Shown piece after piece: positions 40,591 through 52,118 of a stretch of DNA of 64,000 nucleotides. The notes below the pieces were generated by a model. It ran no database searches, was not told the origin of the DNA, and saw nothing but the letters and a program-made list of their open reading frames with translations. The position numbers and the translations under genes are program-made. The stretch's first letter is position 1. Every line of letters begins with the position of its first letter. The DNA is from Rhodanobacter denitrificans. Its GTDB lineage: Bacteria > Pseudomonadota > Gammaproteobacteria > Xanthomonadales > Rhodanobacteraceae. The stretch lies in NCBI GenBank assembly GCA_017848855.1, contig JAFIHF010000027.1, positions 36,722 through 100,721 on the forward strand, written 5' to 3'.

Positions 40591-42054
40591 ATGCTTTCAT
40601 CCGGATGGCGCCATGTGCACGTCCTTGCCGCCGTCGCCCTGGCGGTGCTCGTGGCCGGCACGCCGGTGCGCGCGGAGCAGCCCATCGCGCCGCCGCAGCC
40701 CGACACCCTGACGTATCAGAAGCTGGCGCCCGACCAGCAGGCCTTCGTCGACGATCTCGAACGCCGCACCTTCGACTGGTTCTGGCAGAGCGCGGACCCG
40801 TACACCGGCCTGGTGCCGGACTCGTGGCCGAACCACACCTTTTCCTCGATCGCCGCGATCGGCTTCGGCCTGACCGCCTACGGCATCGGCGTCGAACGCG
40901 GCTACGTCAGCCGCGCACAGGCGGTGCAACGCACGCTGGTCACGCTGCGCTACCTCGCCGCCGCGCCGCAGAACGGCAGCGAGGACGACACTGCCGGTTA
41001 TCACGGCTTCTTCTACCACTTCCTCGACATGCACACCGGTCGCCGCTACGGGCGCGGGGTGGAACTGTCCAGCGTGGACACCACGCTGCTGCTGGGCGGC
41101 GTGCTGTTCGCGCAGAGCTACTACGACCGCGACACGCCGCAGGAAAAGGAGATCCGCCGGCTCACCGACCAGCTCTATCGCGCCGTCGACTGGCCGTGGA
41201 TGCAGGCGCGCAAGCCGCTGCTCAGCATGGGCTGGACGCCGGGCGGTCAGTTCATTCCCTCCGACTGGAAGGGCTACGACGAGGGCAAGCTGGTCTACAT
41301 CCTCGCGCTGGGTTCGCCCACGCATCCGGTGGGCGAGGATGCGTGGATCGCCTGGTGCGCGAGCTATCCGCGCGACTGGGGCTCGTTCGAGGGCTACACC
41401 TTCCTCAACTTCGCGCCGCTGTTCGGCCACCAGTACAGCGAGGCGTGGGTGGATTTCCGCGGCATCCGCGACGCCTGGGGCCGTGTGCACGACCTGGACT
41501 ACGCGCAGAACAGCCGGTTCGCGGCCTGGGCGCAGCGCGCCTACGCCATCGCCAACCCCGGCCACTGGACCGGCTACGGCGCCGACGTGTGGGGGCTGAC
41601 CGCCAGCGACGGCCCGGGCGACGTGACGGTGAGTTCGCCGCAGGGCGTGCGCCGCTTCAGCGCCTACATGGCGCGCGGCGCCGGGCTGGACGAGATCAAC
41701 GACGACGGCACCATCGCGCCCACCGCCGCCGGCGGCTCGATCGCGTTCGCGCCGTCCATCGCGCTGCCCGCGCTGATGGCGATGAAGCAGCGCTACGGCC
41801 AGTACATCTACGACCGCTACGGTTTCGTCGACGCCTTCAACCCCAGCTTCCACGGCACGCCGACGGCCGGCCACACCTATCCGGGCTTCGGCTGGGCCGA
41901 CAACCAGCAACTGGGCATCGACCAGGGACCGATCCTGCTGATGATCGAGAACTGGCGCAGCGGACTGGTGTGGCAGGTGATGAAGAAGAACCCCTACATC
42001 CGCCGTGGCCTGCAGCGCGCCGGCTTCACCGGCGGCTGGCTGGAGCGGCACTGA
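40591..42054 (+). CDS. GH144 endo-beta-1,2-glucanase-type enzyme (glucoamylase-like domain PF10091)
   Basis: 487 residues with a Sec signal peptide (to VRAEQ, about residue 29). Domain blocks of the PF10091 family: FDWFWQSADPYTGLVPDSWP, ELSSVDTTLLLGG, LFGHQYSEAWVDFRG, WGLTASDGP, DDGTIAPTAAGGSIAFAPS and GIDQGPILLMIEN. Characterised members are endo-beta-1,2-glucanases (GH144) and the glucanase-like part of cyclic beta-1,2-glucan synthases. It would cut beta-1,2-glucan to sophoro-oligosaccharides in the periplasm or at the surface. The substrate is inferred from family only. It is followed after 7 nt by the ABC binding protein. Confidence 0.85.
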   Translation: MLSSGWRHVHVLAAVALAVLVAGTPVRAEQPIAPPQPDTLTYQKLAPDQQAFVDDLERRTFDWFWQSADPYTGLVPDSWPNHTFSSIAAIGFGLTAYGIGVERGYVSRAQAVQRTLVTLRYLAAAPQNGSEDDTAGYHGFFYHFLDMHTGRRYGRGVELSSVDTTLLLGGVLFAQSYYDRDTPQEKEIRRLTDQLYRAVDWPWMQARKPLLSMGWTPGGQFIPSDWKGYDEGKLVYILALGSPTHPVGEDAWIAWCASYPRDWGSFEGYTFLNFAPLFGHQYSEAWVDFRGIRDAWGRVHDLDYAQNSRFAAWAQRAYAIANPGHWTGYGADVWGLTASDGPGDVTVSSPQGVRRFSAYMARGAGLDEINDDGTIAPTAAGGSIAFAPSIALPALMAMKQRYGQYIYDRYGFVDAFNPSFHGTPTAGHTYPGFGWADNQQLGIDQGPILLMIENWRSGLVWQVMKKNPYIRRGLQRAGFTGGWLERH

Positions 42055-42061
42055 GGGGCAT

Positions 42062-43345
42062 ATGGGTACTGGCGCAGCGCTCTGGCGAAAGGCATACGTG
42101 GCGATGTGCGCCATCACGCTGTGCCTAGCTGGCTGCGCCGGCAAGCACGACGACACCCTGGTGTTCTGGACCTTCGGCCCCGAAGGCGAGGCCGTCGCCA
42201 AACTGCTGCCGGATTTCGAGCGCGCGCATCCGGACATCCACGTCGAGGTGCAGCAGCTGCCGCTGAGCGCGGCGCACCAGAAGCTGCTCACCGCGATCGC
42301 CGGCGGCACCACACCGGACATGGCGCAGCTGGGCAACACCTGGCTGCCGGAGCTGGTGGAGCTGCATGCGCTGGAACCGCTGCGGGAATCCGTGGCGGCT
42401 TCCGCGACGGTGACGCCGGCGGACTACTTCGCCAGCATCTGGGCGACCAACGTCATCGACGGCCAGCTGTACGGCATCCCGTGGTACGTCGACACGCGCC
42501 TGCTGTTCTATCGCACGGATCTGCTGAAACAGGCCGGCTTCGACGCGCCGCCGCGCGACTGGGGCGAGTGGCGGCGCATGCTGGCCGCGCTCAGCCATCC
42601 CGAGCGCAGGGTCTACGGCATCCTGCTGCCGACCAACGAGTACGAGCAGCTGCTGTCGCTGGCGCTGCAGCAACCCGATCCGCTGCTGCGCGAGCACGAC
42701 AGCCGCGGCAATTTCGAAAGCGCCGGCTTCAGGCGCGCGCTGGCGTTCTACGTGGACAGCTTCCGCCTGCGGCAGGCGCCGGTGGTCACCAACGTGGAAG
42801 TGGGCAACCCGTGGGAGGAGTTCGGCCGCGGCGTGTACGCGTTCTACTTCTCGGGGCCGTGGAATGTCGCCGAGTTCCGCAAGCGCCTGCCGGCGGGCGA
42901 GCAGGGCGACTGGTCCACCGCGCCGCTGCCCGGGCCGGACGGCCCCGGCGCGGGCCTCGCCGGCGGCGCGAGCCTGGTGGTGTTCCGCGCCTCGAAGCAC
43001 CGGCGCGCGGCGTGGGCGCTGCTCGAATACCTCTCGCAGCCGCCGGTGCAGCAGCGCTTCTACCGACTCACCGGCGACATGCCGCCCCGGCGCAGCAGCT
43101 GGGACAGCCCGCTGCTGCAGCACGACGCGGCCATGCACGCCTTCCGCGACCAGCTCGAACGCGTGCAGCCCACGCCGTCCGTGCCCGAGTGGGAACGCAT
43201 CGCGGTGATGATGCAGCAGGTGGCCGCGCGCGCCGTGGCGGGCGAGCTGACGGTGGACCAGGCCGCGGCGGAGATGGATCGCCAGGCCGACCGCATCCTG
43301 GCCAAACGGCGCTGGCTGCTCGAACGTGCGGAGACGAAGCGATGA
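42062..43345 (+). CDS. ABC sugar transporter substrate-binding lipoprotein
   Basis: 427 residues, family 1 extracellular solute-binding protein. Lipobox LAGC with Cys25 predicts an inner-membrane-anchored lipoprotein, unusual for a Gram-negative binding protein but seen in this class. LVFWTFGPEGEAVAKLLPDFERAHPDI opens the N-lobe, and the PWEEFGRGVYAFYFSGPW region closes on ligand. It hands an oligosaccharide to the two permeases that follow. Stop and permease start overlap as ATGA. Confidence 0.92.
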   Translation: MGTGAALWRKAYVAMCAITLCLAGCAGKHDDTLVFWTFGPEGEAVAKLLPDFERAHPDIHVEVQQLPLSAAHQKLLTAIAGGTTPDMAQLGNTWLPELVELHALEPLRESVAASATVTPADYFASIWATNVIDGQLYGIPWYVDTRLLFYRTDLLKQAGFDAPPRDWGEWRRMLAALSHPERRVYGILLPTNEYEQLLSLALQQPDPLLREHDSRGNFESAGFRRALAFYVDSFRLRQAPVVTNVEVGNPWEEFGRGVYAFYFSGPWNVAEFRKRLPAGEQGDWSTAPLPGPDGPGAGLAGGASLVVFRASKHRRAAWALLEYLSQPPVQQRFYRLTGDMPPRRSSWDSPLLQHDAAMHAFRDQLERVQPTPSVPEWERIAVMMQQVAARAVAGELTVDQAAAEMDRQADRILAKRRWLLERAETKR

Positions 43346-44217
43346 AGGCCTCACGCGCCGCCTGGCTGTTCCTCGCCCCTGCGCTGCTGGTACTGGCCGT
43401 GTTCTTCCTGCTGCCGGTGCTCGGCGCGCTGGCGCTGAGCTTCACCGACTACGACCTCTACGCGCTGGCCGACCTGCACAACCTGCGCTTCGTGGCGCTG
43501 GGCAATTACTGGATGCTGCTGCACCGGCCGCAGTTCTGGGCCGCGCTGGGGCACACGTTCTATTTCGTCGCGGTGGGCGTGCCGCTGTCGCTGGCCGCCT
43601 CGCTGGGCGCAGCGCTGCTGCTGCATTCGCCGCTGGCGCGCTGCAAGGCGTTGTTCCGCACCGCGTTGTTCGCGCCGGTGGTCACCACCGCGGTGGCGAT
43701 GGCGGTGGTGTGGCGCTACCTGTTCAACACCAAGTACGGCTGGGCCAATCACCTGCTTGGTCTGCTCGGCATCCACCCGGTGGACTGGCTGGGCGACCCG
43801 CACTGGGCGATGCCCACCATCATCCTGTTCGCGGTGTGGAAGAACTTCGGCTACAACATGATCATCCTGCTCGCCGGTCTGCAGGCGATCCCCGCCGAGC
43901 TGTACGAGGCGGCACGCATCGACGGCGCCTCGGCTTGGCGGCAGTTCCGCCACGTCAGCCTGCCGCTGCTGGGGCCGACCCTGCTGATGGTGGCCATCCT
44001 CACCGTGTCGGGCTATTTCCAGCTGTTCGCCGAACCCTACGTGATGACCGAGGGCGGGCCGCTGCGCAGCACCACCAGCGTGCTGTACCTGATGTACGAG
44101 GACGGCTTCCAGTGGTGGAACCTCGGCACCGCCACGGCGGAGGCGTTCGTGCTGTTCCTGGTGATGTTCGCGGTGACTGCGGCGATGCTGCGGCTGTCGC
44201 GCAAGGAGGCGGCGTGA
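43342..44217 (+). CDS. ABC sugar transporter permease (MalF/UgpA type)
   Basis: 291 residues with six membrane segments, first at WLFLAPALLVLAVFFLLP. The coupling EAA motif is ELYEAARIDGASAWRQFRHVSLPLLGPT, here only its conserved core EAARIDGA need be noted. It partners with the next permease and with the ATPase at 47735. Overlaps both neighbours by 4 nt (ATGA before, GTGA after). Confidence 0.94.
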   Translation: MKASRAAWLFLAPALLVLAVFFLLPVLGALALSFTDYDLYALADLHNLRFVALGNYWMLLHRPQFWAALGHTFYFVAVGVPLSLAASLGAALLLHSPLARCKALFRTALFAPVVTTAVAMAVVWRYLFNTKYGWANHLLGLLGIHPVDWLGDPHWAMPTIILFAVWKNFGYNMIILLAGLQAIPAELYEAARIDGASAWRQFRHVSLPLLGPTLLMVAILTVSGYFQLFAEPYVMTEGGPLRSTTSVLYLMYEDGFQWWNLGTATAEAFVLFLVMFAVTAAMLRLSRKEAA

Positions 44218-45035
44218 GCCCGCGGCTGGCGAAGGCGCTGGTCAACGGCCTGTTGCTGGGCGGTGCGGCGGTGGCGCTGTTCCCGCTGCTGTGGATGCTC
44301 GCAGTGTCGTTCATGCCGGCCGGCACCTCCAACGCGTTGCCGCCGCCGCTGTGGCCCGCGCATCCCGTGCTGGACAACTACCGGCAGCTGTTCGAACACG
44401 CCGGCATGGGGCGCTACCTGCTCAACAGCCTGCTGATCTCCGGCGCGATCACCCTGCTGTCGCTGGCGTGCAACCTGCTGGCGGGCTACGCCTTCGCCAA
44501 GCTGCGTTTCGCGGGACGCGAACGCTTGTTCCGTGCACTGCTCGCCCTGCTGGTGGTGCCGGCGCAGGTGGCGATGCTGCCGCTGTTCCTGCTGTTCAAG
44601 TACGCCGGCCTGGTGGACAGCTACGCGGGCGTGGTGCTGCCGGGCATGGCCTCGGTGCTCGGCATCTTCCTGGTGCGCCAGTACGCGCGCGGCCTGCCCG
44701 ACGAACTGCTGGAAGCGGCGCGCATCGACGGCGCCAGCGAGCTGCACATCTTCCTGCGCATCGTGCTGCCGCTGCTGCGCCCGGTGGTGGCGACGCTGGC
44801 GATCCTCACCTTCCTCACCGCATGGAACGACTTCATGTGGCCGCTGATCGAACTGACCGGGCAGGGCCACTACACGCTGCCGCTGGGGCTGGCCTCGCTG
44901 GCGCGCGAGCACACGGAGGGCACCGAACAGATGATGGCGGGCTCGGTGCTCACCGTGTTGCCGGTGCTGGTGCTGTTCCTTTCCATGCAGCGGTATTACC
45001 TGGAGGGTTTGTTGCTGGGGAGCGTGAAGGGGTGA
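44214..45035 (+). CDS. ABC sugar transporter permease (MalG/UgpE type)
   Basis: 273 residues from a GTG start that overlaps the previous stop (GTGA). Six membrane segments; EAA motif core LLEAARIDGASE; the MalG-type C-terminal LTAWNDFMWPLIEL block. Last gene of the LacI operon. The ATPase that should energise it is not next in line but lies on the opposite strand 2.7 kb away, beyond the repeat element with the intron. Confidence 0.94.
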   Translation: MSPRLAKALVNGLLLGGAAVALFPLLWMLAVSFMPAGTSNALPPPLWPAHPVLDNYRQLFEHAGMGRYLLNSLLISGAITLLSLACNLLAGYAFAKLRFAGRERLFRALLALLVVPAQVAMLPLFLLFKYAGLVDSYAGVVLPGMASVLGIFLVRQYARGLPDELLEAARIDGASELHIFLRIVLPLLRPVVATLAILTFLTAWNDFMWPLIELTGQGHYTLPLGLASLAREHTEGTEQMMAGSVLTVLPVLVLFLSMQRYYLEGLLLGSVKG

Positions 45036-45094
45036 GTGTCGGCGTGTGGCGCGACTGGCGAGTCTTGCATCGCCTACTGGTGTGGCTCTGAATA

Positions 45095-45652
45095 TCTCCC
45101 TCTCCCCCAACTTGTTGGGGGAGAGGGTTGGGGTGAGGGGGCTGCTTTTGTCTTTGCGCTTTCGCGAGATTCAAAGCGGTTTCGGACGCCTGCCGGCGCC
45201 CGAGCTACTTTCTCTTTGCGTGCCCAAAGAGAAAGTAGCCAAAGAGAAAGGGCACCCCGCGGCGGCGCTTTCCGTCCATCCGTGGACGGAAAGTGCGTGA
45301 GCCGTGGCCGGGCTTTTCGGCCGGGCTTCCTGCCCGGTCGAAAAGGCGAGCCCCTCCATGGGCTCGCCCGCTACGCGGCCTGATCGTCCCCGGCTCACCG
45401 CCGCCGAGGGGCTCTCGGAACAGCAGGCGCGCATCGTGCGCGCCAGAAGCAGAGCAAGAGCGAAGCCCCGCAAGCTTGCAGGTTGTCGCTCCCTCCCCTG
45501 CGTGCAGGGGAGGGCTGGGGTGGGGTGCTCTTGATCTTGCCGTTGCTTCTGCGCGCTGGGAGCGCGCTGCTCTACCCGGGGCCCCTATGGCGCGGCGGGC
45601 GGGTGGAGGAAAGTCCGCAGGATGGCCCGCACGGATGCGGGCCAGTTTTTCG
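45095..45652 (+). repeat. long mirrored-hairpin repeat element, copy 2, left part
   Basis: Same order as copy 1: CCCTCTCCCCCAAC palindrome, CAAAGCGGTTTCG, CTACTTTCTCTTTGCGTG/CCCAAAGAGAAAGTAG, nested hairpins, CTCTACCCGGGGCCCC, GGAGGAAAGTCCGCAGGATGG. It ends at TGGCCCGCA-CGGA-TGCGGGCCA-GTTTTTCG, a terminator-like stem, exactly where the group II intron begins. It resumes at 47505. Confidence 0.85.
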
Positions 45653-47504
<1,852 letters not shown>

Positions 47505-47690
47505 CCGGGACAGGAGTCCCGTCGAAAAACCCCGTAACCCGCTCGCGCACCCGCAGGGCAGGATGCTCGGAGGGCGCGCCATCGGGGTGCCGTTTCTCTT
47601 TGGTGACTTTCTCTTTGGGCAAGCAAAGAGAAAGTCACTCGGGCCGCGGCAGCGGCTCGAAACCACTTTGTTCCTTGCGAAATCGTGAAA
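47505..47690 (+). repeat. long mirrored-hairpin repeat element, copy 2, right part
   Basis: Continues copy 2 after the intron: CCGGGACAGGAGTCCCGTCGAAAAACCCC, GGGCGCGCCATCGGGGTG, the TTTCTCTTTGGTGACTTTCTC/CAAAGAGAAAGTCAC block and CGGCTCGAAACCACTTTG. It is truncated on the right compared with copy 1, lacking the final CCTCTCC palindromes, and ends about 45 nt before the ABC ATPase stop codon. Confidence 0.85.
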
Positions 47691-47734
47691 CAGAAAATCT
47701 GCTTCACCATCGCGCATGTGAAAACGTGCGCGTC

Positions 47735-48829
47735 TCAACCGATACGCGTCCCATCACCCGGATCAAAGAAATGCAGCCGCTGCGCGGCAACCCCCAACTT
47801 CACGAGTTCGCCCGGAGCGCAGCCAACCCCGGGCGGCGTGCGCGCGACCAGCGCCAATTCCCCGTGACTCAAGTTGAGGAAGACCTCGTTCCCGATCGGC
47901 TCCAGTACTTCCAGCCGCGCTTCCAACGCGACCTCGCGATTGCCGGCCGCGAGCAGCCGCAAATCTTCCGGGCGCAACCCGAGGACCACCTCGCGATCGC
48001 GCCAGCCATCGAGCGCATCCATCTGCGGCGGCGCGCCGAGCCGTATCGTGCCGCCGGCCGTAGCCAATGCGAGGCCATCGTTGACGTGCAGCGTGCCGCG
48101 CAGCAGGTTCATCGCGGGGCTGCCGAGGAAGCCGGCCACGAACAGGTTGGCGGGACGCTCGTAGAGGTTCATCGGCGTATCGATCTGCTGGATCACGCCG
48201 TGGTCGAACACCACGATGCGCTGGCCCAGCGTCATCGCCTCGACCTGGTCGTGGGTGACGTAGACCGTGGTGGTGCCGAAGCGGCGGTGCAGGCGGGCGA
48301 TCTCCACGCGCATCGACAGGCGCAGCCGTGCGTCGAGGTTGGACAGCGGTTCGTCGAGCAGGAACACCGCGGGCTGGCGCACCATCGCGCGGCCCAGTGC
48401 CACGCGCTGGCGCTGGCCGCCGGACAGCGCGGCGGGGCGCGCGTGCAGCCGCGGCTCCAGTTCCAGCAGGCGGGCCACCTCATTCACGCGTTGCGCGATC
48501 TCCGCCTTGGGCGTGCCGCGCAGGCGCAGGCCGAAGCCGAGGTTCTCGGCCACCGTCATGTGCGGGTAGAGCGCGTAGTTCTGGAACACCATCGCGATGT
48601 CGCGGTCCTTCGGCGCCACCTCGTTCACCACGCGGCCGCCGATGCGCAGGGTGCCGGCGTCGATGCTTTCCAGCCCCGCGATCATGCGCAGCAGGGTGGT
48701 CTTGCCGCAGCCGGAGGGGCCGACCAGCACCAGCAGTTCGCCGTCGCCGATGTCGAAGCTGGCGCCGGCGACGGCGACGTGGCCGTTCGGGTAGACCTTG
48801 CGCAACTGGTCGAGACTGACGGTGGTCAT
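47735..48829 (-). CDS. ABC sugar transporter ATPase (MalK/UgpC/MsmX type)
   Basis: 364 residues from ATG 48829 (GGGAG upstream). Walker A GPSGCGKTT, Q-loop VFQNYALYPHM, signature LSGGQRQRVALGRA, Walker B AVFLLDEPLSNLD, H-loop VYVTHDQ; then the C-terminal OB-fold regulatory region of MalK-type ATPases (LGLRPEDLRL). Its best partners are the permeases at 43342-45035, encoded convergently on the other side of the repeat/intron block. It is divergent from GH1 with a LacI-type operator between, 90 nt upstream of its start. Confidence 0.94.
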   Translation of the reverse strand: MTTVSLDQLRKVYPNGHVAVAGASFDIGDGELLVLVGPSGCGKTTLLRMIAGLESIDAGTLRIGGRVVNEVAPKDRDIAMVFQNYALYPHMTVAENLGFGLRLRGTPKAEIAQRVNEVARLLELEPRLHARPAALSGGQRQRVALGRAMVRQPAVFLLDEPLSNLDARLRLSMRVEIARLHRRFGTTTVYVTHDQVEAMTLGQRIVVFDHGVIQQIDTPMNLYERPANLFVAGFLGSPAMNLLRGTLHVNDGLALATAGGTIRLGAPPQMDALDGWRDREVVLGLRPEDLRLLAAGNREVALEARLEVLEPIGNEVFLNLSHGELALVARTPPGVGCAPGELVKLGVAAQRLHFFDPGDGTRIG

Positions 48830-48918
48830 CGGCGTGGCGTGCTCCCGGGTGGCGGTCGTGGCGCGGCGGCTGCGGAAAAGAGCGTGCATCCTGCGGCGGC
48901 GTTCGGCTATTCTCGGCG

Positions 48919-48932
48919 TGTAAACGATTACA
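48919..48932. promoter_or_regulatory. LacI-type operator between ABC ATPase and GH1
   Basis: TGTAAACGATTACA: 13 of 14 positions obey the palindrome TGTAAWCGWTTACA. It lies 38 nt before the GH1 ATG and about 90 nt before the ATPase ATG. It is the best match in the window to the site preceding the lacI-family gene at 34744, suggesting that regulator also governs these two divergent genes. Confidence 0.65.
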
Positions 48933-48969
48933 TCAAGCCGCAGTGCGGCATTCGGGAGCTCGCGCAACC

Positions 48970-50325
48970 ATGACCCGACACTACCGCTTTCCGGACGGCT
49001 TCCTCTGGGGCGCGGCCACGTCCGCCTACCAGATCGAGGGTTCGCCGCTGGCGGACGGCGCCGGCCCCAGCATCTGGCAGCGCTTCGCGCACACGCCGGG
49101 GATGATGGCGAACGGCGACCACGGCGACGTGGCCTGCGACCATTACCGCCGCTACAAGGACGACGTGCGGCTGATGCGCGCGCTGGGCCTCCGGAGCTAC
49201 CGCTTCAGCGTGAACTGGTCGCGCGTGCTGCCCGAGGGCACCGGGCGGATCAATGCGAAAGGGTTGGACTTCTATTCGCGGCTGGTCGACGAGCTGCTGG
49301 AACACGGCATCGCGCCGAACGTCACGCTGTTCCACTGGGACCTACCCGCCGCGCTGGACGACCGTGGCGGCTGGCTCAACCGCGACAGCGCGCACTGGTT
49401 CGCCGAGTACGCGGAGACGATGTTCAAGGCGCTGGACGACCGCGTGCCGCAATGGACCACGCTCAACGAACCGTGGGTGGTGGTGGACGGCGGCTATCTG
49501 CGCGGCGCGCTGGCGCCGGGCCACCGCAACCTGTACGAGGCGCCGATCGCGGCGCACAACCTGATGCGCGCCAGCGGCGCGGGCATCCAGGCCTACCGCG
49601 CGCACGGCAAGCATCGGATCGGCGTGGTGTTCAACATCGAGCCCAAGTACCCGGCTTCCGACAGCGCGGAGGATCTCGCCGCCACGCGCCGCGCGCACGC
49701 CTACATGAACCAGCAGTTCGCCGACCCCGCGCTGCTCGGCAGCTACCCGCCCGAGCTGCGCGAGGTGTACGGCGAAGCGTGGCCGGATTTCCCCGCGGAC
49801 GATTTCCGCCTCACGCAGCAGCCGGTGGATTTCGTCGGCCTCAACTACTACACGCGCGCAGTGGTGCGGCACGACGAGGCCGCGCTGCCGCTGCGCGCCG
49901 CGTCCGTGCCCCAGCCGCATCGCACCCATACCGAAACCGGCTGGGAGGTGTACGAGCAGGGCCTTACCGACACGCTGACCGGCTTCCGCCAGCGCTACGG
50001 CGACATCCCGCTCTACATCACCGAGAACGGCGCCGCCTTCTACGATCCGCCGGTGGTCGAGGGCGACGTGCTGCAGGATCCGCTGCGCACGGACTACCTG
50101 CGCCGGCACCTCAAGGCCGCGCACGCGGCGATCGCGGCGGGCGTGAACCTCAAGGGCTATTACGCCTGGTCGCTGCTGGACAACCTGGAGTGGTCGCTGG
50201 GCTATGCCAAGCGCTTCGGGCTGTACCACGTCGATTTCGCCACCCAGCGGCGCACGCCCAAGGCCAGCGCGAAGCTCTACGCGCAGGTGATCGCGAGCCA
50301 CGGCGAGGCGCTGGGCGAGCCATGA
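48970..50325 (+). CDS. GH1 beta-glucosidase
   Basis: 451 residues, no signal peptide, so cytoplasmic. N-terminal FPDGFLWGAATSAYQIEG is the GH1 signature; acid/base Glu167 in TLNEPW; nucleophile Glu352 in YITENG; WSLLDNLEWSLGY near the end lines the aglycone site. It would hydrolyse imported beta-linked gluco-oligosaccharides to glucose. ATG 48970 is chosen over a GTG at 48943 because the conserved sequence starts there, though the GGGAG is about 12 nt away. GH39 follows after 34 nt. Confidence 0.94.
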   Translation: MTRHYRFPDGFLWGAATSAYQIEGSPLADGAGPSIWQRFAHTPGMMANGDHGDVACDHYRRYKDDVRLMRALGLRSYRFSVNWSRVLPEGTGRINAKGLDFYSRLVDELLEHGIAPNVTLFHWDLPAALDDRGGWLNRDSAHWFAEYAETMFKALDDRVPQWTTLNEPWVVVDGGYLRGALAPGHRNLYEAPIAAHNLMRASGAGIQAYRAHGKHRIGVVFNIEPKYPASDSAEDLAATRRAHAYMNQQFADPALLGSYPPELREVYGEAWPDFPADDFRLTQQPVDFVGLNYYTRAVVRHDEAALPLRAASVPQPHRTHTETGWEVYEQGLTDTLTGFRQRYGDIPLYITENGAAFYDPPVVEGDVLQDPLRTDYLRRHLKAAHAAIAAGVNLKGYYAWSLLDNLEWSLGYAKRFGLYHVDFATQRRTPKASAKLYAQVIASHGEALGEP

Positions 50326-50359
50326 ACCGTCGAACGATGCGCACGGAGGAGACGAGCCG

Positions 50360-51958
50360 ATGAAAACGAAACCGAAGCCGTGGCGCGCCCTGCTGGGCCT
50401 GCTGGCCGCGTGCCTGCTCGCCGCGGGAGCCGCGCCGGCCGCGCCCGCGGACAGCGACACGGTGCGGATCCAGGTCGACGCGAAGGCGGCGGGCACGCCG
50501 TTCCCGCATTTCTGGGAGCAGATGTTCGGCTCCGGCCGCGCCACGCTGTCGCTGCGCGACGACTACCGCAAGGACCTGGCCGAGGTGAAGCAGGCAACCG
50601 GCTTCGGCTACGTGCGCTTCCACGGCATCCTCGACGACGACGTGGGCCTGTTCCACCTGGGCAAGGTCGACCAGGTGTTCTACAACGCCGCCGACCAGTC
50701 GGCGGCGAGCGACCGGCCCGTCTACAACTTCTCCTACGTGGACCAGATCTACGACGGCCTGCTGGAGCGTGGCGTGCGGCCGTTCGTGGAGCTGGGCTTC
50801 ATGCCGCAGGACCTCAGTTCCGACCCCAAGGCGCTGCAGGATTTCTCGTACCACCCGAACGTCGCGCCGCCGAAGGACTACGCGCTGTGGGACGGCATGA
50901 TCCGCGCCTTCGCGCAGCATCTGATTGCGCGCTACGGCATCGATGAAGTGTCGAAGTGGTACTTCGAGGTGTGGAACGAGCCGAACATCGGTTTCTGGGC
51001 CGGCAACCCCAAGATGCCGACCTACTACACGCTGTACGACCACACCGCGCGCGCGCTGAAGTCGGTGAGCCCGCGCCTGCGCGTGGGCGGCCCGGCCACC
51101 GCGCAGGCCGCGGAAGTCGCCGACTTCCTCAAGCACGTGCACGCGGCGAACGTGCCGGTGGATTTCGTCAGCACCCATGTCTACGGCGACGACACCGCGG
51201 ACAACGTGTTCCACAGCAGCGAAAAGATCCCGCGCAAGGACATGGTCTGCCGCGCGGTGGACAAGGTGCACCGGGAGATCCTGGCCTCGCCGTATCCGAA
51301 GCTGCCGTTCTTCATGAGCGAATTCAACGCTTCCTACGCCAACCTGCCGAACGTCACCGACACGGTGTACATGGGCCCGTGGCTCGCCAACACCATCCGC
51401 GCCTGCGCCGGCAAGGTGGATGCGATGAGCTACTGGTCGTTCTCCGACGTGTTCGAGGAGCAGGGCGTGGTGCGCACGCCGTTCTACGGCGGCTTCGGCC
51501 TGATCGCCGAGCGTGACATCCCCAAGCCGGCCTTCAACGCCTTCGCGATGCTGCACAGGCTGGGCGACGTGCGGCTGCCGGTATCGTCCGATGCCGCGCT
51601 GGCCACCCGCCGCGCCGACGGCAGCCTCGTGCTGGCGCTGTGGAATTACGCGCCGCCGGTGGGCGATACCGCCAGCTACGCCGTCGGCCAGCCGAAGGGT
51701 GAGACGCGGCACTTCGAGCTCGCCCTGTCGTCGCTGCCGGCGAACGCGAAGGCGCAGGTGTGGCGGCTGGACGAGACGCACGGCAACGTCATCGCCGCGT
51801 TCGACCGTATGGGGCGCCCGGCCTTCCCCTCGCGCGAGCAGATCCGGCAACTGCGCGCGGCCGGCCAGATGGCCGCGCCCGAGCAGCTCGCGCTGCACGA
51901 CGGCAGGCTCGGCCTCGACATCCCGCCGCAGGGGCTGGTGGTGGTCGAGGTGAAGTAG
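50360..51958 (+). CDS. GH39 family glycosidase (beta-xylosidase/beta-glucosidase-like)
   Basis: 532 residues, Sec signal peptide to about AAPADS; GGAGGAGACGAG precedes the ATG. GH39 TIM barrel: HFWEQMFGSGRA, YVRFHGILDDD, acid/base Glu in FEVWNEPNIGFW and nucleophile Glu in FFMSEFNAS, then a C-terminal beta domain. GH39 includes beta-xylosidases and other beta-glycosidases, so the exact sugar is open. Exported and co-transcribed with GH1, it probably trims side residues or oligosaccharides before uptake. Confidence 0.9.
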   Translation: MKTKPKPWRALLGLLAACLLAAGAAPAAPADSDTVRIQVDAKAAGTPFPHFWEQMFGSGRATLSLRDDYRKDLAEVKQATGFGYVRFHGILDDDVGLFHLGKVDQVFYNAADQSAASDRPVYNFSYVDQIYDGLLERGVRPFVELGFMPQDLSSDPKALQDFSYHPNVAPPKDYALWDGMIRAFAQHLIARYGIDEVSKWYFEVWNEPNIGFWAGNPKMPTYYTLYDHTARALKSVSPRLRVGGPATAQAAEVADFLKHVHAANVPVDFVSTHVYGDDTADNVFHSSEKIPRKDMVCRAVDKVHREILASPYPKLPFFMSEFNASYANLPNVTDTVYMGPWLANTIRACAGKVDAMSYWSFSDVFEEQGVVRTPFYGGFGLIAERDIPKPAFNAFAMLHRLGDVRLPVSSDAALATRRADGSLVLALWNYAPPVGDTASYAVGQPKGETRHFELALSSLPANAKAQVWRLDETHGNVIAAFDRMGRPAFPSREQIRQLRAAGQMAAPEQLALHDGRLGLDIPPQGLVVVEVK

Positions 51959-52118
51959 CCGGCTGCCGCGGGGCGCGCTCGCCCGGGCGCGCTTCGCGGC
52001 GTCGGACGCTGTGCTGTTGCCGGCTGAACGCGCGGCAGCGGCCCTCGCACGCAAGCGCCCAAGTCCCCGTAAGATGACTGCCCGGCGTCCGCCGGTTCGC
52101 CTTCAGGGGGCATGCGGC

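Noticed and set aside
47700-47730. TGAAAACGTGCGCG near the 3' end of the ABC ATPase gene as a third LacI-type operator.
   Set aside because: Only the left half-site fits, the right half does not complete the palindrome, and it lies past the gene end, not at a promoter.
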